Positions 1 to 9,300 of a stretch of DNA of 64,000 nucleotides are shown in pieces (within the stretch, counting starts at the first letter, position 1; the number at the start of each line of letters is the position of its first letter). Origin of the DNA: CAZJRB01 sp964547995 (GTDB lineage: Bacteria; Planctomycetota; Planctomycetia; Pirellulales; Thermoguttaceae); contig CAZJRB010000003.1 in assembly GCA_964547995.1 (NCBI GenBank), positions 62,001 through 126,000 of the forward strand, read 5' to 3'. Position numbers and translations under genes: made by a program. The notes under the pieces were generated by a model, which was not told the DNA's origin, ran no database searches, and saw nothing but the letters and a program-made list of their open reading frames with translations.

Positions 1-451
1 AGGGCTTATCGACGACGGGCGTTTCGCTGCCGTCGAGATAGATGCGGATGTGACCGTCCTTCGCCAGGGCCGACCAGATGCGCCACAGCACGCCGGAGCC
101 CTGAAGCTCGACCATCACCTGCGACTTGCCTTCGCGGCGGATGCAGCCCCCTCCGTCGCTGTTGGCGCCCCAATTGCTGTACGTGTCGGTTTGGGGGTCG
201 TATTTCATGCCCCGGTCGTGGCTGGTCGAGGCCGAGGTTTTCTCACCTGGAACAATGGGCGTGGCCAACCGCCGGAGGTCCGTCAGGCGCCCGACGAGGT
301 CGCGGTAGGTGAGCGTCCCGTTGTTCTCAGCCGGCATGACGAGGCGCTTGTTCTCGACATGGCCCATCTCCGCCTCCGCCTTCGTTTCCGCGGCCGTCGC
401 GAAGCATGCCGTTCCCAGCATCGCACACAAGATGACATTCATCGTTCGCAT
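1..451 (-). CDS. GH172-type (DUF2961) glycosidase, 5' part only
   Basis: The open frame starts at ATG 451 and runs off the left edge, giving about 150 residues. AGGAG lies 8 bases upstream of the ATG. Residues 1-21 form a signal peptide (MRTMNVILCAMLGTACFATA), so the product is exported. The N-terminal core has the family signatures YRDLVGRLTDLRRLATP, the DGGGCIRR stretch and GVLWRIWSA followed by GHIRIYLDG, which I recognise from DUF2961. Characterised members of DUF2961/GH172 act on alpha-D-fructofuranosides or alpha-D-arabinofuranosides. The catalytic region lies partly outside the window, so activity cannot be judged. The gene follows the 1606-residue protein after a 14-bp gap and is probably cotranscribed with it. 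Confidence 0.85.
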   Translation of the reverse strand, partial: MRTMNVILCAMLGTACFATAAETKAEAEMGHVENKRLVMPAENNGTLTYRDLVGRLTDLRRLATPIVPGEKTSASTSHDRGMKYDPQTDTYSNWGANSDGGGCIRREGKSQVMVELQGSGVLWRIWSALAKDGHIRIYLDGSETPVVDKP

Positions 452-465
452 GGTTTTTCTCCTGT

Positions 466-3400
466 TCAAGGTTGTTTGCTCCTCACCCTTTTCAGCCACC
501 TCTGCGTCAGGGGCAGCTCCTCGATACTGCCGTTCTTCTCCCATCCGGTGCGCCAGTCCCACTGATCGACGCTGGTCTTCCAGTTTTCCGGGGAACCGTA
601 GGCATCGGCGATGTCCTGGATTCCGCCGAGGTTGTCGGGCACCCGGAGGTCACCCACCAGCTTGGCGCAGTACGCCCCGAGGCGGGACTTGTAGGGCGCG
701 TTGTAGAAGCCGTGAAACGCCGACCGCTGCATGCACTGGATGGCGGAGTCTTCCTGATAGTAGCGGGCCATGGCTTTCGCCCGAGCCTCGGAGAGCACCT
801 GCTCCCGCTCTTTATCCTTCTCCGGCAAGCCGGCCTCGCGCATCTTGGTCCCCACGAAGACGTTCTTGTACTCGCTGAGCTTCTTGCGGAGCGATCCCTT
901 CTGGTTGTTCAACACCGACAGCCGTCGCTGCAAGGCCTGTTGCTCAGCACTGCCCTCCTCGCCGGCAGCCCGCTTCTTGGCCCCACTCAGTTCCTGCTTG
1001 AGGCGTGCCGCTTTCCGGCTGAGTCGTTCGAGGCGGTGATGAAGATTGGCCCGGTTGGTGTCCTTCATCACGTACGCCTCATAACGATAGCGGCGGCGCC
1101 GCTCCAGCTCTTCCACGCGGTCCTTCATCTCCATCCATTTGCGGAATTCCGGATGGCGGGCTTTCAGTCGGTCCTTGATGATCCCCTCGCGACCGCCGAC
1201 CCCTTGTGACGCCTTCACCCGCCAGTACAGCGGCGAGTACTTCAGCTCCCGCCTGGCCCGGTCCCAAATCTCCTTCTTCGGATCGTTTGCAACGGCCTCC
1301 TGAAGCATGGCCTTGGCCTCCGGCTCCAGGCGCTTGATCTCCTCCTTCAGCCGGGCGATCTCCTTCTCCTCCGCCTCGGTCTCCGGCATGGCGGCCACCG
1401 CCCGGTGGGCCTCCTCCTCGGCCTGCTGGATCCGCTCCTTGATCTCGGCAATCGTCCCGTCGTACTGCTCGACCTGTTTCTGGAGCTCGACCATCCGCGG
1501 CGTCGGCTCCGCCGGCTGTTGCTCCGCCTTCGACGCCGACTCCTTCTTCCGCACTGCGTCGAGCTTTTTCTTGACCGTGGCGATCTGTTCATCGATCTCG
1601 CCGATCTTCGTCTGCAACTCCTTGGCTTTCGGACTCGAATCGAATGCGTTGTTGACGCGCTCTCTTAGTTCCTCCTTCCACTGGTCAATCTCCTTGGCTC
1701 TCTCGATGGCATTCGCCCAGACCGGCGTGCGGTGCAAGAGTTCCGAGAGCCGCACCGTCGCCTTCGACGACATCCGGCCGAGGTACTCATGCATCGACCC
1801 GGCAAGCTGCCCAATCCTCTCTCGTCGCTCATAGGGACTCATGGTCATCATGGAGCGGGCCCGACCGGCGAAGCCCGGTTCCGGGCGGCGGGGGGCATCC
1901 AGGATCGGCCGAGGCAGTTCGGCAAAGTCCTCGCCGTGGACCAGCGTGTAAATGACCACGCTGTCGATGGCACCCTGAAACCTGTTGCCGCCGCCCCGAG
2001 CCGCGGCGAGGAAGTTGCGCTTGGCCACACCGGGCTGGAACGCCTGGCAGGGCCGGAAGTTCGAAGCGGTCTCGCCCACCTCCTGGCCGTCCAGCCACAG
2101 GGCGATCCGCTCGCCGTCGATCTCCAACCGCACCTGCACCCACCGGTCCTTCGACAACGCGGTGTTGGAAGTCAGATGCGCGACCGTCTCACCGTCCACC
2201 AGGGCGGTGAACTCCGGCTTGTCGCCCCGGCCGGCGGTGACCAGCGTGAAGCAGTTATCTTCGTTCGAGCCGAAGTCCAGCAGCGTCTGCTCACCGTCGC
2301 CCTGCCACTGGACAGCCATGTCCACGGTGATCTCCGCCAGGTCGGCCGCCCGCTGATTCAATTCCGCGTACTGCGTCTTGCCGTCGAAGGCAAACCCGCG
2401 GCGGTTCCCGTCCACGACGAACTTCGGCCGGCCGTACAGGTAGCCATTCATCAGCGGGTCGAAGAATTCCCGCGCGCCGCGTTCGTTGCGATAGTAGCTC
2501 TCCAGCATCACGGCTTCCGCCTGGTCCATCGCGTAGTTGGCCAGCAGGCCGTCCTCGTCGGTGGGCGCCGAGAGCTCCGGCGGCTCGTCGTCCGCCGATT
2601 GGTTCAGTGGGAACCAGGCCCGCTTGTACCCGTCCAGCCGCGTGCCCTTGCCGATCATCGCCTGGCCGCTGACCCGGGCGTGATCGGCCACCACCGCGCT
2701 GTCGCGGACCACCGCGTAGTCCTCGACGACGGCATGATCGAGCACCTGTGCCCGGTCCAGCACCGCGGCGTTCGGGCCCACGTAGGCGGTGGGCGCCACC
2801 TCGGCGGTGGCCGCCACCCAGCCGCCGCCGTTGGGGTGCGGCGCCCCGTCGGCCGCGCCCAGGGCTCGCTTCAGGCGGCTGATGACCTCCATGACGTTGA
2901 CCTTCTCCAGCTCGCCCTGGGCTTCGGCCTTGCGCTTCTGCAGGTCGGCCAGCACGGCCCGGGCGTCTTTCACGAAGCGCCGGCCTGCCCCGGTATCCGG
3001 GATGGCCGGCAGGATAGTCCCGGCCGGCTGCTGCGCGCCGTAGGCGCAGTGGACGTCGTCCAGGTCGGCGCGGGTCCGCTGCGGCCGGCCCGGCGCCGCG
3101 CCGTCGAGGGTCACCCGCCACGGGTAGCGGGGAGCATGAGTGCCCTGGAAGAACTGGTTCGTGTGTGCGCCGCTGTACAGGGCCCGGGGCGTGGCCGTCA
3201 CGGTCAGCCAGTACCGCCGGTCGCCGGGGCGGCGTTGCATGACCATCGGTCCCCGGTTCCACAGGTCGGAGTAGCGGGCCTTGCCGTGCCGGTCCACCGC
3301 CACGAGGCACGCCCGCCAGTCGCTGTACACGGCCGGGTCGTGGTAGCCCTGAAAGTCCACCTCGATGGCCTCCGCGTCCTTCTCCGGCACCAGGCGGATA

Positions 3401-5286
3401 ATGTTCACGCCGTACGGCTCCGGGGCCTCGCCCCAGGGGATGCGGTAAACGCCCTGCTCTTTGTCCATCGGCGCCAGGTAGTTCCGGGCCACGGCGAAGA
3501 ACTTCATGCGCAGGCCTTCCTGGATCTGGGTGTCGAACTCAGCCAACCGGGCGCCGTAGTCGCCCAGCGTGTCGCCCACGCCACGGATGCCGTGCTCGAA
3601 CAGCCCCCGCTGCCGGCCGACCCGGGCGATCGTCTGGAAGAAGCTGACTTCACCCACCGACTTCGGCACCGCCGGCATCGCGCAGTGTCCCCAGTTCGGG
3701 TCGAAGCCGATCATGCGGTAGAACAGCGTCGTGTTGTAGCTGCTGTGCAGGCAGTTGCGGTACGGCCGGGCGACGTTGTTGTCGCACCGGAGCGTGGCGT
3801 CGGTGATGTCCATGGACGCCGTGGCCAGGATCTCCCCGCTGTGCGCGGCGTTCCACTGGAGGGAGAACCCGTGGCCATATTCGTGGCCGAACCCGCCGGG
3901 CTCCGAGGTGACGAACCCCATCCCCTGGCCGCCGTAGGCGCCCCCGGCGCCGCCGCCCACGCTCCGGTGCCCGTCGGCGATGGTCCCGCCCACGTGGACC
4001 TCGTACTTGTACTGCTGCGGGCGGTCCCAGTACGGCATCAGGTGCCCGCCGTATTCCAGATAGGCGTGGAAGTGCTCAAACATGGTCATGACCGACTTGC
4101 GCAGGCCGGCGGCCTTCTCCGGTTGCTCCGGGTTGATCCACCGCCCCTGGCCGTCGTCCTGGCTGCCCGAGGGAACCACGAAGTGCTCCGACTCGACCAG
4201 CATGGTCCCGGGGTCGCCGATCTCCGCCTCGCCGGGATACGCCGCCAGGGTCGCCGGGCTCACCTCGTACTCCGTCTTGTCCAGCCCGGCCATGACCCGC
4301 TTCATCTCCCGCATGTAGACCTTCATGATGAACTCACGATCGGCCTGGCAGAACTTCTGCCCGTCGATGCTCCGCTTCGTGCCGTCAGGCATCCGCAGGA
4401 CCACCGCCGGGGCTACGAAGTCCTCGCCCTTGAATGGGTCGCCCACCGGGTTGCCGATGCCGTCGAACCCCATCAGGTGCGCCCGGAACGTGCGCGGCAG
4501 GTCGCGGGGCCGCACCCTGCCGGTGGAGCGGCTCGCCCAACGCTCCTCGACCACCTTGTTGCGTTCGCCGTCGAGGGCGGAGACGTTCTCCCCGCCGACG
4601 ATCTGCTCAGCCATCTGGTCGCCTTGCCAGGCCGCCTCCACGTGATCGCCGCCCTCCCGGCCGGCCTGCTTCCGGTGGACCACCTCGTAGTAGTAGCTCC
4701 GCCCCTTCTTCAGCGCCAGCGGCGCGGAGATCTGGCCCGCATACCGGTCCCACTGGCGGTGCCGGGTGTAACGCGTCACGCGGCAGACCAGTTCCCGGTT
4801 CTCGGGCTTCTCATCCGGACTGACGAAGAAGAAGGCCGCGGTGTTCGCGCTGATCTTGAAGACGTAATCCCCGTCGGCCGGCGGGTGCAGGTAGCCGCGG
4901 ATGCGCCGCACGTACGAGGCGGGGCCCTTGTCCTTCAGTTCGATCTGGTCGTGCCGGTGGATCTCCGGCTCTGCCAGCGGGCCGGTTTCGGCTTCCAGGA
5001 GATCGGCCTTGCGGGTCCACTCGCGCAGGATCATGCCGTCGGTGGCCTCGATCCGGTCGACGCCCTTGCGGGGCCACCAACGCACCACACGGCGCGTGTA
5101 CCGGTCCGGCTCGCCGCCGCCCTCCTCCACTCGGTAAAGCTCGACCCCTTCGACGCGCTTGCCTCCCTCAGGATAGCGGGCGAGACCGAAGAAATCGTAG
5201 CTTCCGTCTGCCGTGCGCAGATCGCCGGCCGGGGAAGGCGATGCCAATAGCGCCAGCAGTCCGATGATAGCGATGGCCTGCCTCAT
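466..5286 (-). CDS. Giant secreted multidomain protein with HEYGH motif (copy 1)
   Basis: The protein has 1606 residues. I chose ATG 5286 (MRQAIAIIGLLALLASPSPA) because GAAAGGACGACC precedes it, a signal peptide follows, and the tandem paralogue starts the same way. A longer open frame upstream would overlap the FGE-like gene. Visible parts are a PA14-like module (about 120-210, with GYLHPPADGDYVFKISA), HEYGH at 468-472 (an HExxH zinc-peptidase pattern, as in DUF6055-like proteins), hexapeptide left-handed beta-helix repeats (about 835-890), a LamG-like module (about 965-1135) and a long charged coiled coil (about 1215-1500). A conserved tail contains SAIQCMQRSAFHGFYN. Function is unknown; a surface or periplasmic glycan- or glycoprotein-binding peptidase is plausible. 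The third zinc ligand was not identified. Confidence 0.8.
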   Translation of the reverse strand: MRQAIAIIGLLALLASPSPAGDLRTADGSYDFFGLARYPEGGKRVEGVELYRVEEGGGEPDRYTRRVVRWWPRKGVDRIEATDGMILREWTRKADLLEAETGPLAEPEIHRHDQIELKDKGPASYVRRIRGYLHPPADGDYVFKISANTAAFFFVSPDEKPENRELVCRVTRYTRHRQWDRYAGQISAPLALKKGRSYYYEVVHRKQAGREGGDHVEAAWQGDQMAEQIVGGENVSALDGERNKVVEERWASRSTGRVRPRDLPRTFRAHLMGFDGIGNPVGDPFKGEDFVAPAVVLRMPDGTKRSIDGQKFCQADREFIMKVYMREMKRVMAGLDKTEYEVSPATLAAYPGEAEIGDPGTMLVESEHFVVPSGSQDDGQGRWINPEQPEKAAGLRKSVMTMFEHFHAYLEYGGHLMPYWDRPQQYKYEVHVGGTIADGHRSVGGGAGGAYGGQGMGFVTSEPGGFGHEYGHGFSLQWNAAHSGEILATASMDITDATLRCDNNVARPYRNCLHSSYNTTLFYRMIGFDPNWGHCAMPAVPKSVGEVSFFQTIARVGRQRGLFEHGIRGVGDTLGDYGARLAEFDTQIQEGLRMKFFAVARNYLAPMDKEQGVYRIPWGEAPEPYGVNIIRLVPEKDAEAIEVDFQGYHDPAVYSDWRACLVAVDRHGKARYSDLWNRGPMVMQRRPGDRRYWLTVTATPRALYSGAHTNQFFQGTHAPRYPWRVTLDGAAPGRPQRTRADLDDVHCAYGAQQPAGTILPAIPDTGAGRRFVKDARAVLADLQKRKAEAQGELEKVNVMEVISRLKRALGAADGAPHPNGGGWVAATAEVAPTAYVGPNAAVLDRAQVLDHAVVEDYAVVRDSAVVADHARVSGQAMIGKGTRLDGYKRAWFPLNQSADDEPPELSAPTDEDGLLANYAMDQAEAVMLESYYRNERGAREFFDPLMNGYLYGRPKFVVDGNRRGFAFDGKTQYAELNQRAADLAEITVDMAVQWQGDGEQTLLDFGSNEDNCFTLVTAGRGDKPEFTALVDGETVAHLTSNTALSKDRWVQVRLEIDGERIALWLDGQEVGETASNFRPCQAFQPGVAKRNFLAAARGGGNRFQGAIDSVVIYTLVHGEDFAELPRPILDAPRRPEPGFAGRARSMMTMSPYERRERIGQLAGSMHEYLGRMSSKATVRLSELLHRTPVWANAIERAKEIDQWKEELRERVNNAFDSSPKAKELQTKIGEIDEQIATVKKKLDAVRKKESASKAEQQPAEPTPRMVELQKQVEQYDGTIAEIKERIQQAEEEAHRAVAAMPETEAEEKEIARLKEEIKRLEPEAKAMLQEAVANDPKKEIWDRARRELKYSPLYWRVKASQGVGGREGIIKDRLKARHPEFRKWMEMKDRVEELERRRRYRYEAYVMKDTNRANLHHRLERLSRKAARLKQELSGAKKRAAGEEGSAEQQALQRRLSVLNNQKGSLRKKLSEYKNVFVGTKMREAGLPEKDKEREQVLSEARAKAMARYYQEDSAIQCMQRSAFHGFYNAPYKSRLGAYCAKLVGDLRVPDNLGGIQDIADAYGSPENWKTSVDQWDWRTGWEKNGSIEELPLTQRWLKRVRSKQP

Positions 5287-5336
5287 GGTCGTCCTTTCGC
5301 AATTCGGCGGATACGTTGCAGCCGCAGCTCGCTTGA

Positions 5337-6317
5337 CTACTCGACCTCCGGCGCCAGGACGACCCGGAAGCCGAGGATGATCACGTAGTTGGCGTCGGGC
5401 TTGAAGCTGTAGCGGGCGGCCGACCGGTTGAAGGGGTGGAATCCGTTTTCCAGTATGCCGTCGCTGACCCACCCCATGCAGCCGCCTCCGCGGGCGACCT
5501 TCTCGTCGGCCCGGGGATGGCTTTCGGGGTCTGTTTCCAGGACCGCCGGGTCGGACCGGGGTTCTTTCTCGTAGGGCGCGTACCAGTCGAGGCACCACTC
5601 GTACACGTTGCCGTGCATATCGCGCAGCCCCCAGGCGTTGGGCTTGCGCTTGCTGTCGGTATCGTCGGCGCCGAAGAACCACGAACCGCCGCCAAGAAAC
5701 ATGTGCTTGCTCAAGTCGCTCACCTTGGAGTAATCCGCCTCGAAGTTATAGGGCCCCGTGGTCCCGGCCCGGCAGGCGTACTCCCATTCCGCCTCGGTGG
5801 GAAGGCGGTAGACGTAGCCTTCGGGCAAACGCCCCGCCTTCTTCTCCCGCTCGGTGAGCTTCTTGCAGAATTCCACGGCCTCGTACCAGGTCTTCATTTC
5901 GATGGGATAGGTGTATTCCTCCAGATCCCGGGCGCCGAACTTGCCATCGTGCCATTTGTGGCGCCAGGCGGCGCCGTCCCACAGCGGCCCCCGCTTGTAG
6001 GTCCACAGATCGTAGTCGTAGTCTTCGGGCAGCATCAGCTTGTAGTACTCGCGCTGGCGGCACTCATAGGCGGCCATGTAGAACGGCTTGGAGATCGTCA
6101 CCTTGTGCTGGACTTCGTCGTCCCAGCGGGCCATCTCGTCCTTGGGGCTGCCCATCGTGAAGGTCCCCGCCGGAATCCGCTTCATCTCCATCTCGACGCC
6201 CGGCACGGTCCACTCCTTGGCCTCGAGCTGCTTCATCGCCTCGACGTCGTCGGCCGCTAAGGCGGCGTGCGTGAACAGCAGCATGAGACCTGCAAGAATC
6301 GTCGTTCGCGTTTTCAT
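5337..6317 (-). CDS. FGE-sulfatase-domain protein, catalytic cysteines absent
   Basis: The protein has 326 residues with a signal peptide (MKTRTTILAGLMLLFTHAALA), so it is exported. The formylglycine-generating-enzyme fold is clear from RIPAGTFTMGSP near residue 48, RLPTEAEWEYACRAGT, and MHGNVYEWCLDWY. In true FGE the end of the domain carries two cysteines in a GGS..C....YC..R context. Here the segment reads RGGGCMGW (C280), then a loop without the second cysteine, then RSAARYSF. It is therefore unlikely to convert sulfatase cysteines to formylglycine. More likely it is a binding or structural member of this superfamily. It sits 50 bp upstream of one giant paralogue and 67 bp downstream of the other, and is probably cotranscribed with them. 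AAAGGA precedes the ATG. Confidence 0.88.
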   Translation of the reverse strand: MKTRTTILAGLMLLFTHAALAADDVEAMKQLEAKEWTVPGVEMEMKRIPAGTFTMGSPKDEMARWDDEVQHKVTISKPFYMAAYECRQREYYKLMLPEDYDYDLWTYKRGPLWDGAAWRHKWHDGKFGARDLEEYTYPIEMKTWYEAVEFCKKLTEREKKAGRLPEGYVYRLPTEAEWEYACRAGTTGPYNFEADYSKVSDLSKHMFLGGGSWFFGADDTDSKRKPNAWGLRDMHGNVYEWCLDWYAPYEKEPRSDPAVLETDPESHPRADEKVARGGGCMGWVSDGILENGFHPFNRSAARYSFKPDANYVIILGFRVVLAPEVE

Positions 6318-6384
6318 ATCCTGGTTCCTTTCTTTGTAGTGTTCGGAGCGTCGGACTTGTCGCGCATGTCCGACGGACCGTTGG

Positions 6385-9300
6385 CTAGTTACCCTTCACG
6401 CGTTCGAGCCACTTCTTTGTCAGCGGCAGTTTATCGAGAGAGCCCTGTTTCTCCCAAGCGGTGCGCCAGTCCCATTGATCGACGCTGGTCTTCCAGTTCT
6501 CGGGGGCGTAGTGTTCGGCCATGTTTCGCACCTGGCCGAAATCGACGCGCACCCGGGACTCGCCCACCACCTTGGCGGCGTACGACCCGATCCCGTGCCT
6601 ATACGGTCCGTTGTAGAAGCCGTGAAAAGCCGACCGTTGCATGCACTGGATGGCCGAATCTTCCTGCCAATAGCGGGCCATGGCCTTGTCTCTGGCCTCG
6701 CTCAACGCGTCCTGGCTGGCCTTTTGCTTTTCAGGCAACCCGGCCTCGATGCGTTTCTTCTCAAGGAACTCCTCCTTGAGTTCTCGCAGCTTGCCGTGCA
6801 GCGGCGCCTTCTTTTCCTCCAGGGCCGTCAACTGCCGTTGCAGCTCGAACTCTTCTGGGGACGTGGCCGCCTCAGCGGCTTTCGACTTCATTTGCTGGAG
6901 TTCCCGCTGGACGACCCGCGCCTCCCGGCTCAACTCGTCGATCCGGTACTCGAGAAGCTCCACGTCGGTATTCTGCAACAGATAGGTCTCGTAGCGATAG
7001 CGGCTCTGTTTCTCCAGGCTCTCCAGCCGGTCCCGCATTCCGGTCCACTTCCGGTAGGCCGGATCGGTAGCCTCCAACTGTTGCTCGATGAGGGCCTCGC
7101 GCCCCCCTACCCCTTGCGAGGCGCGGACCCGCCAGTACAGCGGCACGTACTGCAACTCCTTGCGAGCCGTGTCCCACAGTTCCTTCTTATTGTCGCGGGC
7201 AAGGGCCTGCTTGAGCCGTGTCTTGGCCTCGGCTTCGAGAGGTTTGATCTGTTCCCGCAGCCGCGCGATTTCCTTCTCTTCGGCCTTCGTTTCGGGCATG
7301 GCTGCGACCGCCGCCTTGGCGTCTTTGCGGGCCTGCTCGACGCGCTCTCGCAGTTCGGCGATTTGCGTGTCGAACTCTTCCACTTGTTCCTGAAGCTTCG
7401 CCAAGTCCTCGCTCGGCTCAACGGCCTCCTGCTCGGTTTCCGCCTTCTTCTTGCGCAGAGCGTCGAGCTTCTGCTTTAGCGGCGGGATCTGCTCGTCGAT
7501 TGCGGAAATCTTGGCGGAGAGTTCACGGGCCTGTGGGCTTGCGTCGAATTCCTCGGAAAGGCGCTTCTCCAGCTTCTTTTTCCAGGCGTCGAGTTCGCGG
7601 GCCTGCTCGACCGCTTCGGCCCATTCGGGAGTACGATGCATCAGTTCCGACAGGCGCACGGTGGCTTTTGACGACATGATGCCGAGGTACCGGCCCATCG
7701 GCCCGGTGACTTCAGCGGAGCGTTCCCTTTGCTCGTAGGCGCTCATCCCCACCTGGGAGCGCACCCGCGCGGCAAAGCCCTTTTCGGGAGAGCGCGGGGC
7801 GTTCAGAATGGGCTCCGGGAGGTTTTTGAAACCTTTGCCGTGAGCCTTGGTGTATATGACCACGCTATCGACAACGCCCTTGAACTTGTCGCCGCCGTCG
7901 CGCGGGGCGGCGATGAAGTTGCGCTTGGCCAGCCCCGGCTTGAAGGCATCGCAGGGACGGAAGGCCGAGGCCGCCTCGCCCGCCGGCTTGTTGTCGATCC
8001 ACAGGGCGCTCTTCTGGCCGTCGATCTCGAGCCGAACCTGCGCCCACTGGTTTCGCGGCAACGGAATCGAAGACGCGATATGCGCTACACACTTTCCGTC
8101 GACCATGGCGCGGAACTCGGGGTTGCCGCGCTTGCTCGCGGTAACCAGGGTGAAACGGTTCTCGGCGTCGGCGCCGAAGTCGAGCAAGGTCTGCGTACCG
8201 TGGCCCTGCCATTTGACGGCCATGTCGACGGTAATCGCGCCCAGGTCGGCGGCCCGGCGGTTGAACTCGGCGTACTGCGTCTTGCCGTCGAAGGCAAATC
8301 CTCGCCGCTGGCCGTCGACGACGAACTGCGGTTTGCCGTAGAGGTAACCGTTGAACACATTGTCGAAGAAGGTTTTGGAACCCTTTTCGTTGCGATAGAA
8401 GCTCTCGAGCATCATTGCTTCGGCCTGGTCCATGGCGTAATTGGCCAGCAGCCCGTAATCGTCGGTGGGAAACGTCAGTTCCGGCAGCTTGAAGTCGGGC
8501 GGCCGGCGGACCGGGACCCAGCAGCGCTGGTAGCCGTCGAGATGGACTCCTTCTTCGAGGACGGCCTGGCCGCCGACGCGGGCGTGTCCCTCGACCACAC
8601 AATGGTTGCGGAGAATCGCGCAGTCTTCGATCGCCGCGTGGTCGAGCACCTTGCAGTGATCGAGGACGGCGGCCTGCGGTCCCACGAAGGCCGTGGGCGC
8701 CACTTCGGCCGTGGCGGCCACCCAGCCGCCGCCGTTGGGGTGCGGCGCGCCGTCGGCTGCACCGACCGCGGCCTTGATGGCCATGACGATCTGCATCAGG
8801 TTGACTTTCCGGATTTCGGTCTCGGCCTCCTCCATTTGGCGCTCGATGTCGGCCAAGATGGGGCGCGCCCGCTCGATATAGCGCCGCCCACATTCGGTGT
8901 TCGGAATGGCCGGCTGCACCATGCCGCTGCGCCACAGCCCGGTGCCGCTGGCGCAATAGATGTCGTTCAAGTCCTCGCGGGAGCGCTGGGGCCGGCTCGG
9001 GACCGCCCCGCGCAGGGTCACCTGCCACGGGTAGCGGGGGGCATAGATCTCCGATAGAACACGGAACAGTGCGCGCGGCGTGGCCGTCACGGTGAGCCAG
9101 TAGCGCAAGTCGCCCTCCCGGCGGGGCATCGTCATGGTGCCCTTGTTCCACAGGTCGGAGTAGCGTGCCTTGCCGTCCTTGTCTACCGCCACGATACAGG
9201 CGCGCCAGTCGCTGTAGACGTCCGGGTCATGATAGCCCTGGAAGTCGACTTCAATCGTCTCGGCGTCCTCGTCGGGCGCGAGCCGGATGATGTTCACCCC

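Noticed and set aside
1732..5250. Plus-strand open frame of 1172 codons opposite the first giant protein
   Set aside because: It mirrors the codon pattern of the GC-rich minus-strand gene, has no recognisable domain or signal peptide and no ribosome binding site. The minus strand encodes clear domains.
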